Of a stretch of DNA of 64,000 nucleotides, positions 32,950 to 42,990 are shown piece after piece; within the stretch, counting starts at the first letter, position 1, and every line of letters begins with the position of its first letter. Origin of the DNA: Sindora glabra. Taxonomy: Eukaryota > Streptophyta > Magnoliopsida > Fabales > Fabaceae. Location of the stretch: the NCBI GenBank assembly GCA_020226215.1, contig CM035233.1, positions 31,022,027-31,086,026 of the forward strand, given 5' to 3'. Both the position numbers and the translations under genes were made by a program. Under the pieces are notes generated by a model. That model did not search any database, was not told the origin of the DNA, and was given only the letters and a program-made list of their open reading frames with translations.

Positions 32950-34500
32950 TTGCATTATAGGCCTAGTTTGGTGTTTTCACAATTAAAAAATTAACTTCTA
33001 AATTTTGGATTTGTGATAGTGTGCTAATCACCATCATGAAAGTGATTGTACATTCCATAAGTACTTGTTTTCCTAAGAAACCAATCAACGTGCCATTATA
33101 GGGCTTTGTTGTATTTTGTAGAATATTCATCTTGGCTATTGTATGAGAGTATAGAATGTTAACAAAACTTCCTTGATCTACCAAAATTCTCCTTATCAAA
33201 AAATTATGGACTAGTGCTAATATCACCATCAGATCGTCATGGCTTTGGTTGATGCCTCTAAAGGATTCATCTATAAAAGTGATAATTTCATAAGGGAGTT
33301 TGGGTTTCTTCTATTTAACATTCATGATTTGGCACAAATGCTTCTTTTGAGCATTTCTAAAATCCTTTCCTCTAGCAAAACCTCCAACAATCATATCAAT
33401 TAATCTTGCGATAGAGGCTTCTGTTACTACTAGCTCATTATTTTCTCTCTTTGATAAAAGATCCCTTTTTCTATCTTCCAATATAAGCTTTTCTTAGTTT
33501 TCTTATATTGGCTCAGGTGTCCTATTCATATGAGTCATTTTATCTCATAGTTCAAGGTTACACACTCATCTATATCATAGCCATAATCATTGTGAAACCT
33601 AAAGTACCATGATTTGTCAGAGATAGGGAACTTTTGTTGCTTTTACTATAGGAAAGCTATTAGATCATGACCATAATCTATATCATGGCCATTTTATTTC
33701 ATGGTTCAAAGTTACGCACTCATCTATATCGTGGCCATAATCATTGTAAAACTTAAAGTACCATAATTTGTCAAAGATAAGGAACTTTTGTTGCTTTTAT
33801 GATAGGAAAGCTATTAGATCAAACACTTGGACATCATTGATCATTATACTTAGTAGTGCATACAATGGCTTGTATATTAGGAAGTGGCCTTGAAGAGAAA
33901 GTTTATTTGGTCTTCTTTAAGGTCACTCAAGATTATCTGAAGGTTTGTTTAATAAAAAATTATTCCCTTTTGACATCTTTCTAGATTGTTCGTATTCCTT
34001 TGCATTGATATACTTTTCTAGCCACTCTAAAAGCTTTTCCAAATTTGGGATAAGTTTTTTAGCAAGTGATAACAAGAAAAAGCTAGACTAGAAGCTGGCA
34101 ATTATTTAATGGACAACGATTGCTTTATTTAGTTATCTAATTTCTAGGGCAAGATTGCTAATATGAGTTAAATACTACTTCAAATACTTTATTTGGCCTT
34201 GTTGAAAATTTAACAGAGCACAAAGGTTTTCTTCAAGACCTAACTCATGGCAAAATAGGTTGCAAAAGCATTGGCTAGTTGCCTAAGCCTAGAAATTAAA
34301 CATAAAGACAAGTTATTGAACAATCAAAGTCTTATTCATTTTGAAGTTATCGAAAATGCTTAGCACATGATGGCATCTGATGCTCTGGATAAGAGCATGG
34401 CTACATAGAATGCCTCAAAATGCTCTTGCAAATCATTTGACCTATCGTATGCCTCCAAATGCAATAGTGGTTTAAAGTTTTTAGGTAACTAGAGGATTAT
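32950..34500 (-). pseudogene. Ty3/gypsy gag-protease remnant
   Basis: Minus-strand fragments appear in gag-to-pro order. Capsid comes first: FKPLLHLEAYDRSNDLQEHF then AMLLSRASDAIMC near 34350-34470, and LRQLANAFATYFAMS near 34240. Next is a zinc-region phrase, FHNDYGYDIDECVTLN, near 33560-33610. Last is the protease at 33229-32963: ITFIDESFRGINQSHDDLMV leading to RRILVDQGSFVNILY and LIGFLGKQVLMECTITFMMV. The usual active-site D-(N/T/S)-G reads DQG. Multiple stops and frameshifts are present. Reverse transcriptase, integrase and LTRs were not found in the window, so this is a truncated, ancient copy. Confidence 0.8.
33550..33842. repeat. 153-bp tandem duplication in the gypsy gag remnant
   Basis: The phrase gttcaaggttacacactcat starts at 33550 and, with a few changes, again at 33703. 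Both copies encode the minus-strand FHNDYGYD-like zinc-region phrase, so part of gag was duplicated after or during decay. Confidence 0.8.
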
Positions 34501-35276
34501 AATGTTTGGGCTGGATGGGTGAGCATGATCAAAATATAGGTTTTGGTCATTTGATCTATAGATGTTTGGGTGAAGTGGATCATATTGCCCATGATTAGGT
34601 TCTAGTATAGTTCTAATGATCATAATTTTGGTAGAAAAGATTGTATTTGCTATTATAGGTGGTGGAACATATAGAACATTGCTAATAGCAAGAGGTGTTT
34701 GGAATATTATTTAGTCAATAAGGGTAGAGGCATCTAATGGTACCAAAATGAAGTTTAGGTGTTCTTAATAAAAAATCAAGCTTCCTTAGGACTTAGAGTG
34801 ATGGAGAATGGACAACTCTTTTTGCAATTAACAAACTTGAGCTAAGAAAGCATAAAGTTTTATCCAATCCTCCATCTACTAGGTTTCTCTTTATAACACA
34901 TCTATTCTTTCTTTTGAAATTTTAGTCTGGTAAGAAGATTTGATGATAGTGACACCAATCTCCTTCTCAATCACTAAAGCCTTGCCATGTTGAGAGGCAA
35001 TGGCTTTTGGGGATAACGTGAGAGTTATACAAACAGAGCCAATGATAATTTTTCTAAAGATTGGGACTAGGAGGAAACATGATGGATTATATCACTATTT
35101 CTTCCAACTAGACATTAGAAGATCCAAGGCCTTTTATAGCCCTTGGTTGGTAGGTGAAAAGTGTGGAGGTGGATCCTATGTGGAAGATAAGATTTCGAAA
35201 CATATCACAAAAATTAATCTAGTTAACTTATTGAATGAGGGTAACACATGTATCTTGTTAGTTATAGTGTGTTAGG
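34501..35276. other. Flank of the gypsy remnant
   Basis: No gene. It probably includes the N-terminal part of gag on the minus strand, but the frame is too broken to call. The 91-codon plus-strand frame (35000-35275) has no family signature. Confidence 0.35.
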
Positions 35277-35422
35277 TTTGTGCAGACGAGCCTTGCTCAC
35301 TCAATCTTAGGATCATTTGTACTACAATGTCTAATTAGATCATTGAAGTTTGTGCAAACAATCCTTGCTCATTTAATTTTGGAAATATTTGCATGACTAT
35401 GTCTAGTAGGGTCATTGAAGCC
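35277..35422. repeat. 73-bp tandem duplication
   Basis: The phrase tttgtgcagacgagccttgc starts at 35277 and tttgtgcaaacaatccttgc at 35350. Both continue through ctcattcaat, ggatcatttg and atgtctaattagatcattgaag-like text. Confidence 0.8.
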
Positions 35423-35530
35423 TATTCATCTTAATGTTATGAGTGGTTGACCTATCTATAAGGTGTCATTGATCGGTCTTAGGTTGTATTGTTTATTGAG
35501 TGTGAGGAATCCAATCAGAATAGTTATAAC

Positions 35531-35782
35531 ACTTTCCAACCTAAGTTTTCAAGGGTAATGCTAAGGAAATTTTGGTTTCTCAATATATCAAGTGTTTTGC
35601 TTTTAAATTGTTTTTTTAAAGTGTCAAAATAAATAAATTAAAAATGTAAATATAAAATTTAATATATTAAATATAATTTTATAATGAAAATATTTAATTT
35701 TTTAAGAAGTTGTAATCTCTATAATATTATCTTATTTTCATTTTAATTTTTTTCATTTTTCTTTCCATCCTAATATAACTTA
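35531..35782. repeat. Dispersed repeat R, copy A, left part
   Basis: Collinear with 62612-62881: shared actttccaacccaag, aagggtaat, aaggaaattttggttt, ttaaattgttt, aaaatttaatatatt and ctctataatattatc. It stops at the TTA where the Harbinger-like element begins and resumes at 39492. Confidence 0.85.
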
Positions 35783-37058
35783 GGGTGTGTTTGTTCCATC
35801 TAAAAAGTTGCTTTTAGAAAATAAAAATTTTAGTTTTTAAAGATTTTAAAGAAAATGAGTCAACTAAAAAAATGATTTTAAAAGCAAAAAATGACATTCA
35901 CTTGGGCAAAGCGGAAGTCGACTTCCAGAGTGAAAAGTTATGCAAAATGAAGAATCATCCGTGATGTATATGTTGGCCTTGGCAACCCACACCCAAGAGG
36001 GGGTGAATTAGGTACTTTTAAAACTTTTCTTATTTTTCAAACTCTTTTTGAAAACTCTTTTTAAAAAGTCTTTTATTTTGGAAAGTCATAAAAATAATTT
36101 TGATTTAAATACTTCTAAAAAAGTTTTATGAATATGTTTGCACTTAAACTATAATAATTCAAAGAACTAGTGCAAAGAAATCCATTTAACTATGGATGAT
36201 GAATCAATAAGTCAATGCATAAATATACACCCTTTTTACATATTTAGTAATCTAAGCATCATCATAAGCACTAGATTACAATTTAACATGTAACATCAAA
36301 TAAATCATTAAGAAATCAATCTAAGATAATTTAATAAAGAAGTTTGCACATAATATATAGCAATTCAATTCACTTGTGTAAAGCAACTCATTCAACTATA
36401 CATAGATGAATAATTAAGAAGCTAATGCATAAATGAGTTTCTCTTTTAGTCATTTAATTATCCAAGCAACAAGATTAATATTGGAGCACAATATATCGAT
36501 TAACAACAACAGCAAAATAGAGCATAAACTAGTAAAAAATAGAACAATGTTGCAGAAAAATAAAGAGTAAAGGTAGAGAGATCAAACACAAGGATTTATA
36601 ATGGTTCCTCCCTTAGATATCCTCACCAAGGTGTATATCCACTCTCCAAACTTTCCAAACTTGTGTTAATCCACTATCCCTTCAAGTTTCAATGGCACTT
36701 GAAGAAACCTTATAATCTTTACTCTTTCTTGAGCAAAAACTTTCTTACAAGGGATACCTCACCCTTTATAATTAGAAAATGATATATGATGAAGAAAATT
36801 TCATACAAACTCTCTTAAAGAGTAGATAATACAAATGAAGCACCAAGAATAGAAGAATTTCAGAAATTAAAGCTCAAATATGATTTGGATGAAGAAGGAT
36901 GTAAAATGATGTTTACAATTGATGTTTCAGGCTCTCTCTACATTGTATTTCGTGTTTCTTAACTTATATATGAAACCTATGGAGTATTATAGTCGTTTAG
37001 GATTGTTAGGAATAAAAATTAGCCATTATTCATGCACCAGAACTGCTGCAATCGAGTG

Positions 37059-37136
37059 GTGAATCGATTCAGGACGTCCAGAGTGCTCTCTGGATAGCAC
37101 TCTGGACGTCTAGAATCGATTAGCCAATCGATTCAC
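37059..37136. repeat. GC-richer hairpin
   Basis: The arms gacgtccagagtgct (37073-37087) and agcactctggacgtc (37096-37110) are perfect 15-bp complements with an 8-bp loop. Weaker pairing extends outwards through gtgaatcgattc and gaatcg...cgattcac. Confidence 0.85.
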
Positions 37137-37139
37137 CCA

Positions 37140-37730
37140 GACAAAAACGCAGACTTAACTTTAAAAGGTCATAACTTCTTCATTTTAAGTTCATTTTAAG
37201 CAAATGACCTATCATTGAAAAGATAATTGAGTATACTTTTAAATGGGATTAGTTTCATGCTCATATATATTATATTTTATGAGATATGTTTAAAACAATG
37301 AGCAAAGGTCAGAAACAGTAAATCTGTGAAAATCTGATTTTGAGACTCAACTTGTAAAAATCATAACTCTTTCATATCTTGATCATTTTAAGCAAATGAT
37401 CAGTCCATGGAAAAATATTTGAGTCTATTTTCACATAAAAATAATTTCATGCTCATATCATTTGTATTTTTCAAGATATGATTAAAACAATGAGCACACG
37501 TAAGAAAGAATCAAATTGTAGAAAACTGATTCCTAGACTCAACTTGGCAAAATCATATCTTTTTCATATATTGATCATTTTAAGCAAATGATATGTCCAT
37601 GAAAATATCTTTGAGTCCATTCTCATATAAAAAAAGTTTGGCAATCAAATCACAAGTATTTTATAAGATATGATTAAAAGAATGACCAGAGGTCAAAAAT
37701 GAAAATATTAAAACCTCATATCTCATTAGT
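37140..37730. repeat. About 190-bp tandem repeat, three to four copies
   Basis: The phrase tcataactctttcatatcttg followed by atcattttaagcaaatgat recurs at about 37168, 37360 and 37552, with a weaker fourth start near 37710. Each copy includes catgctcatatatatt, caagatatg-ttaaaacaatgagca and gaaaactgat-like phrases. Confidence 0.75.
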
Positions 37731-38784
37731 TTTTGAAATGTCCCATAGGTTATCTTGTTAAAATATGATTGTGGACTATCTTTTAAAACATCTTGATCAA
37801 GCTAAGAATATGAAAAACATGTTTGAGCTCTATATCATGAAATAATCTATTTTACAAGAAAGACTAAGCCTTAAGATGAAAAGCTATACCAATAAAGTTC
37901 CTTGACTTTTCTTGATATTTCCAAACTTTTAATTTTCTCAATCTTCACTACTTGGATCACATCTCATTTTTTGTCTTTCTTCCTTATTCTAGAGTTGAGT
38001 ACAATATGATCTTCCATTTCCTTGCTTCAATACTTACTCTTCTTTATCTTGGACTTTCCTATATGCAAGTTCATAAACTTTACAAATCATATAATTAGTC
38101 CAATCTAATTTACCAATATATTGATATGCATGATTCATATAAAATAAATTAGTACAAGAATATGCATAATTATCCTTTCATATATCTTGATTAATCATAT
38201 GCTTAGTAGTGATTATCTACAATATAGTTCTTTTAGCACATAATCAAGCATTACTATTTCAACCATAGTATAACATGTCTATTAAAGATTTTATAACATT
38301 TTGGTACAAAGATATGCAATGCTATTATAACATTCATTTGTCATCATGCATATATAAAAGCAAGCATAATCATCATATCATCATATATATGCATCAATTA
38401 TAATATAGTATGTCTATTAAAACTTATACAATATATCACTTTAGTATAAGACATACAATACTATTATAACATTTATTTTTTAACATACAATATATCACTT
38501 TAGTCCAACATGCATAAAAATAATATAAAAATAGTACGTGAATTAAAAAAAATGCATGATTTTATATTTAAAAATAAATAAAATGATATATAAATGTTAC
38601 ATTTTTTGCAATGACTATTAGTCATTTGAAACATAAATTGAAATGATATGTAACACTTTCTTTCATAATTATTAAGTTATATATCAATAAAACATTAAAT
38701 ACTATAAAATATTATCCTATATATTATTTTATACTTATATGTTATTTTAATATTTTATAATAATATTAAAATAGAGAAAGACAT

Positions 38785-39299
38785 TTAGAGTTATTTGTAA
38801 TTGTAAAGTACTTACTAAACTTAAAGGGAAGTTTTATCAGACCGTTATACGACCAATTATACTTTATAGTAATGAATGTTGGACTCTAAAAGAATAACAA
38901 AATCAAAAAATGAGAATAGTAGAAATAAGAATGTTAAGATGAATGTATGGTCATACAAGAAAGGATAAAATATTAAATGAATGCATATGAGGGTACATTG
39001 GAGTGTCACCTATTGAGGAAAAGATGATAGAAAATCGGTTAAAGTAGTTTGATCATGTGCAAAGAAGGTCATTGGAGGCACCAATAAGAAGAGTTGATCA
39101 TATGATTTTTAATCCTGTGAAAAAATATAGAAGGAGACCAAAAAAGATATTAGAGGAAGTTATAAAAATTGATCTCTTAGTAAATAATATCACTGAAAAT
39201 TTGATTTCTGATAGAGTCTAATGGTGTCGTCCGATCCATGTAACCAATCTCATTTAGTAGAATAAAGCTTTGTTATTTGTTGTTTGTTGTTGTTGTATT
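38785..39299 (+). pseudogene. 3' end of an L1-type LINE (reverse transcriptase C-terminus)
   Basis: Plus-strand reading gives KLKGKFYQTVIRPIILYSNE, then KMRIVEIRMLRWMYGHTRKD, then GVSPIEEKMIENRLK-stop-FDHVQRRSLEAP and RRRPKKILEE. These are the hallmark C-terminal motifs of plant L1 ORF2, after the catalytic core. In-frame stops follow WTLKE and ENRLK. The copy ends in a (GTT)n-like tail (39275-39297), the typical 3' end of this LINE family. It is 5'-truncated, as usual for such elements. Confidence 0.85.
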
Positions 39300-39491
39300 A
39301 AATGGTATGATTGGAATTTATAAAAGAAATAGGATATTTGGAAAATATTTTCCTTTTTTACACCAAATATAATAACTTATTTTTCATTAACATTATCAAA
39401 CACCAAAACAATATTCACCTGCGTAGGAAAATATTTTCAATGAAATGCATTTTTCTCTATCATATAGTATTCGGTCAAAACAAACAAACCC

Positions 39492-39975
39492 TTAATAATT
39501 GCTTTTTCAAAAAAAAAATATAGTGTGTTTAAATATATTTTTCTTTTTTTGTTTTTAAAAGTTGTTTTTAATTTTTTTTATTTTTAAAAATTATTTTCGA
39601 ATTGAAAGAAAGTAAAAAAGAGATAGCCGTTGGTGTTGAAAATAAGAAAATATTTCATTTAATTATACAATCAACATCAAGAACAAGAGAACGAGTTAGA
39701 AAGATATTTAAAAATTATTTATATTTTTTTATCTTTATGTTACATGATTGTTGGATTTACAATTTTTTTAAAATAAATTTTGAAAACGTGTTCTCAAACG
39801 AATTTTTTTATTTTTAAAAATAAAAAATAAAAAATATTTTTAGAAGTAGTAAACAATACTCATAGTTTACAAAATTTAAAAGTTATTAGTAAACACTAAT
39901 TCACCTCCTGTTTTCACTCTCAATTAAAAATGGCGGCCAACTTGCTGGCAGTCTTGCCTTAGTGGACAGCGTGAC
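39492..39975. repeat. Dispersed repeat R, copy A, right part
   Basis: Collinear with 62879-63339: ttaataattgctttttcaa, gttggtgttgaaaataa, tctcaaacgaattttttt, attagtaaacactaattcac, ggccaacttgctggcagtct and tgccttagtgg against their diverged counterparts. Open frames through it (39311-39523, 39602-39817) are not supported as genes. Confidence 0.8.
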
Positions 39976-40590
39976 TCACTTTGTACCGCAAAGCTAGCTT
40001 TCTTATTTTTTTTTAAATAATAAAGGTAATAAAATTATTGGATACATATTTAAAAATTAAATATTAAATTTTGGATGTAATAAAAGATATAAAATTTTCA
40101 AAGGATATAATTAAATTCATATTTGAAAATTTCATGAATTTTTAAATGGGCCATCGTTAAATATATATTTGTGTATTCCTTGAATTTTTATAAAAGATTA
40201 GTATAAAAGTTTAAAATTGTAATTGTAATTGTAAATTTTTTATAAAAATATTGCAAGTGCTTACGAATTTGTGTATAATAAATATACAAATTACAATTCT
40301 CTTCTATATGAAATTTACATCTCTCAAATAAAAAATATAATAATTTTTCAAAAAAAATATAAATATAAGTATTGATACATTTTTTTTTTCATTTTGTGTG
40401 CGCGCGCTAAAATTTTTCACACCAAATGAACTACAATACGTTAATCAACCGGTTTGTGGAGAAATAGGTTACTGGTAATAATAAAGAATTTAATGTTATA
40501 CATAGTGTTGTGCAGACAGTGAATTCAAAGACTGAAGTCAATGCCAATTTAGACTTGATAGATTTCAGTAAAAATAACACTCATGCATAT
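39976..40590. other. AT-rich spacer
   Basis: No gene. A short CG-alternating run (tgtgcgcgcgct) lies at 40398-40409. About 40530-40580 resembles 16484-16540. Confidence 0.45.
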
Positions 40591-40612
40591 CTCAAAGGAT
40601 AAATCTACATAA

Positions 40613-40697
40613 AGAAAACTCCAGAGTCCATATAACAGACTTTAATGAAAAGACACAATGAACTCTAATAAAGAAAACTCCAGAGTCCATATAGCAA
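40613..40697. repeat. Short direct repeat at the truncated 3' end of the kinase
   Basis: aaagaaaactccagagtcc followed by atata occurs at 40613 and again at 40674, separated by about 36 bp. The second copy lies at the point where homology to kinases ends, so the truncation is associated with a local duplication. Confidence 0.8.
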
Positions 40698-41723
40698 GCA
40701 TCTCCCAACAATACTCCCAAATAACTCGAAACACTTTGGGGCAATCTTTCCCTTGAGAAATGGATCAATAAACCCATCTACCTTTTTCTCAAATACTAAA
40801 TAGGGTACTTTATTAAGTGAATATGCGCCAAAAAATTTACTCTTGTTCTCAAAGTTACAATCATTGGAACTTAGAGAATTACAATCATTCGAATCTTGAG
40901 AGTTACAATCATTCGAATCCACATCCATACTTGACATTTCTTCTATTATCACAAATGGTGTTCGTGCACATACAACTTCGAGTAAAATCATACCGAAAGA
41001 AAATATATCAAATTTTTCCGTCACAAATTCAGACATTATATACTCAGGTGCCATGTATCCATATGTACCAATAATACTTTTAACTTTTGGTTTTGGATAT
41101 TTAGACGAATAAATTGGACCTCTCATTGAAAAACTAAAATCAGCAATTTTAGGCACCCAATTTTCATCAAGAAGAATGTTACTTGGTTTCACATCTCGGT
41201 GGATGATGGTGTATTTGAGTCCTGTGTGAAGGTAATGCAACCCGCGTGCTACTCCTATACATATTTCTAGCCTTTTCTTCCACGAGAGGGGTGACATGTA
41301 CTTTCCAGCTTCATGGATCTGAACCGCGAGACCTTCCTTTGGCAGATACTCAAAAACTATAAGCAATTCATTTTTATCATCGCAAAATCCCATGAGAGAT
41401 ACCAAATTTTGGTGGCGTAACTGGCACAGCAACACAATTTCTTTTTTGAACACATCGATGCCAACTGCCCCCAACGAATCAAAACGCTTTATTGCGACCT
41501 CTTTAGCTTCACCGTTGACGAGAATTCAACCTCTGTAAACATCACCAAAGACTCCCCTTCCAATGATTCGGCTTTGGTCAAAGTCGTTAGTTGCTTCTCT
41601 GAGTTGGGTAAGAGAAAAGCGATGACATAGCTCTTCTATCTGAGCCGAAGGTCGTTGTTTTGCATATGAATCTGTGCGTTTGGAATCTGCAAAACCAAAG
41701 CACTGTGGAAGGAAATTTCTCAT
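40665..41723 (-). pseudogene. CrRLK1L/FERONIA-type kinase pseudogene 2
   Basis: Minus strand; a single frame from MRNFLPQCFGFADSKRTD at 41723 to a stop at 40665, broken by one in-frame TGA (41526-41528) just after the glycine loop IIGRGVFGDVYRG. Further motifs: KEVAIKRF; CQLRHQNLVSLMGFCDDKNE; SWKKRLEICIGVARGLHYLH; IIHRDVKPSNILLDE; VPKIADFS, where DFG reads DFS; GTYGYMAPEY; DIFSFGMILLEVVCA; and VDGFIDPFLKGKIAP. The C-lobe is cut after CFELFGSIVGRCL and replaced by unrelated residues. There is no signal peptide, malectin-like ectodomain or membrane segment, so the ancestor was a short cytoplasmic member or lost its 5' exons. A premature stop, a DFG change and 3' truncation together argue against an active kinase. 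It is much better preserved than copy 1. Confidence 0.88.
40855..40920. repeat. 24-bp triplication inside the kinase pseudogene
   Basis: The word ttacaatcatt(c/g)gaa starts at 40855, 40879 and 40903 (exact 24-bp period). On the minus strand it encodes three copies of Ser-Asn-Asp-Cys-Asn in the C-lobe loop, between the LLEVVCA and VDGFIDPF motifs. Confidence 0.85.
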
Positions 41724-42990
41724 TTTCAGTGTCTAAATCTGTAATTGCCTCCAACGACAATATCAACCAAAGGTTACCTCAAATCTTCAGCTCAGGTCCT
41801 GGCAGCAGAAGGCCTCCATAGAGAACAGAGAGGAACATAAAAAACGAGTAACAGATACTAAGCAAACGCGTTTTTGCCTAACACGGACGACGAGTCTATT
41901 GGTCAGGCCTGTCATTTCCAAATTAATAATGCCGCTGGTAGGCCCGGTTTTGCATAAGTTAGACTGGGATAAGTGGTTCAACTTCAAGGTTGATATAAAA
42001 TAAATTTATGGTAATAAAATAAGGATTTTTATTTTATATGTACTTGTCGTAGTTTCCTTCACGCCAACAATTAATAAATTTTCGTCAAATGTCCATATTT
42101 AATTATCCTTAAAATATGATATTTAAATAACTAATTATTTTATTCTTTTTATCAATTTTTTTAATTTAATAACAATCCATATATGTTTCACTTTTTCTTT
42201 GTTTTTTTTATATTTAATTCAAATTTTTTACTAATTATTAAAATTTATCAATTAAGCGCTGCTCATTTTTTTGTCTTTTTTATTTTTTTAAGACTTTTTT
42301 ACTCAACTATAAAAATAAATCCTCTTTAAAAATTGTTGCTTATAAAAAAGTGCAACGTTGCTATTTTTTTATTTTACCTTCTACAGTTTTTGAAATTTCA
42401 TTTTTATCAAAATATGAATTATTTTTTTAAAATTATTTATAAAAAAGTTCAATATGCCATTTTTTATATAGATGTATCATTCTAATTTCTTAAAAGTTTG
42501 TGTCTTCATAAAATATAAGAAATTATTTTTCTAGATCTTATTAATTGTATATAATTAAATCTAAAGATTTCATTCTTCTTATACATAACTTAAATTATTT
42601 AAAAGAGGTGAATGTGATTTTCACAATTAATACGTTACTTACCGATGTTTGTTTTTCTCCGAATGCAGCTAAATTTGGGCATATGTCTCTCACGTGCCCC
42701 TTCTTTTATCAATTAAATTGAAATAAAATTTTAAAGATCTAATTTGTATCTATTTCTCAATTTCTTGACCAACTCAAACCATAACACATGGGAAGAGTAA
42801 ATTAAAATGATAAGTGAAATTAGGAATAAATTAGGGTGAAATCATATTAAATTAGACCTAATAAGGGATTACATGATTTGCAATAATTTTCATTAGATTT
42901 GAACAAAAACATAATATATGTGAATAAAGTGTTAAAAATACAAATTACATGTTGCCTCTTTTTAATATTTTAAGTTTAAGTTATAGATGG
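41724..42990. other. Upstream flank of kinase pseudogene 2; no gene
   Basis: 41740-41990 is less AT-biased (for example acggacgacgagtctattgg) and could be the former promoter or leader of the kinase on the minus strand. A 66-codon minus-strand frame here has no recognised domain. Downstream sequence is plain AT-rich DNA. Confidence 0.4.

Larger units (their letters stand above)
35783..39491. mobile_element. PIF/Harbinger-like insertion with TTA duplication
   Basis: A 3,709-bp insertion with ends gggtgtgtttgtt and, on the other strand, gggtttgtttgtt (one mismatch in 13). It is flanked by TTA on both sides (35780-35782 and 39492-39494). The uninterrupted copy of the surrounding repeat at 62612-63339 has a single TTA (62879-62881) exactly at the insertion point, which proves a clean insertion. 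TTA duplication and G-rich ends of this type fit PIF/Harbinger. No transposase is encoded. The interior contains a gagggggtgaattagg-type repeat (about 35990), a hairpin, about 190-bp tandem repeats and an L1 LINE tail. Confidence 0.75.

Noticed and set aside
35000..35275. Plus-strand 91-codon open frame
   Set aside because: It runs antisense to the probable gypsy gag region and shows no family motif.
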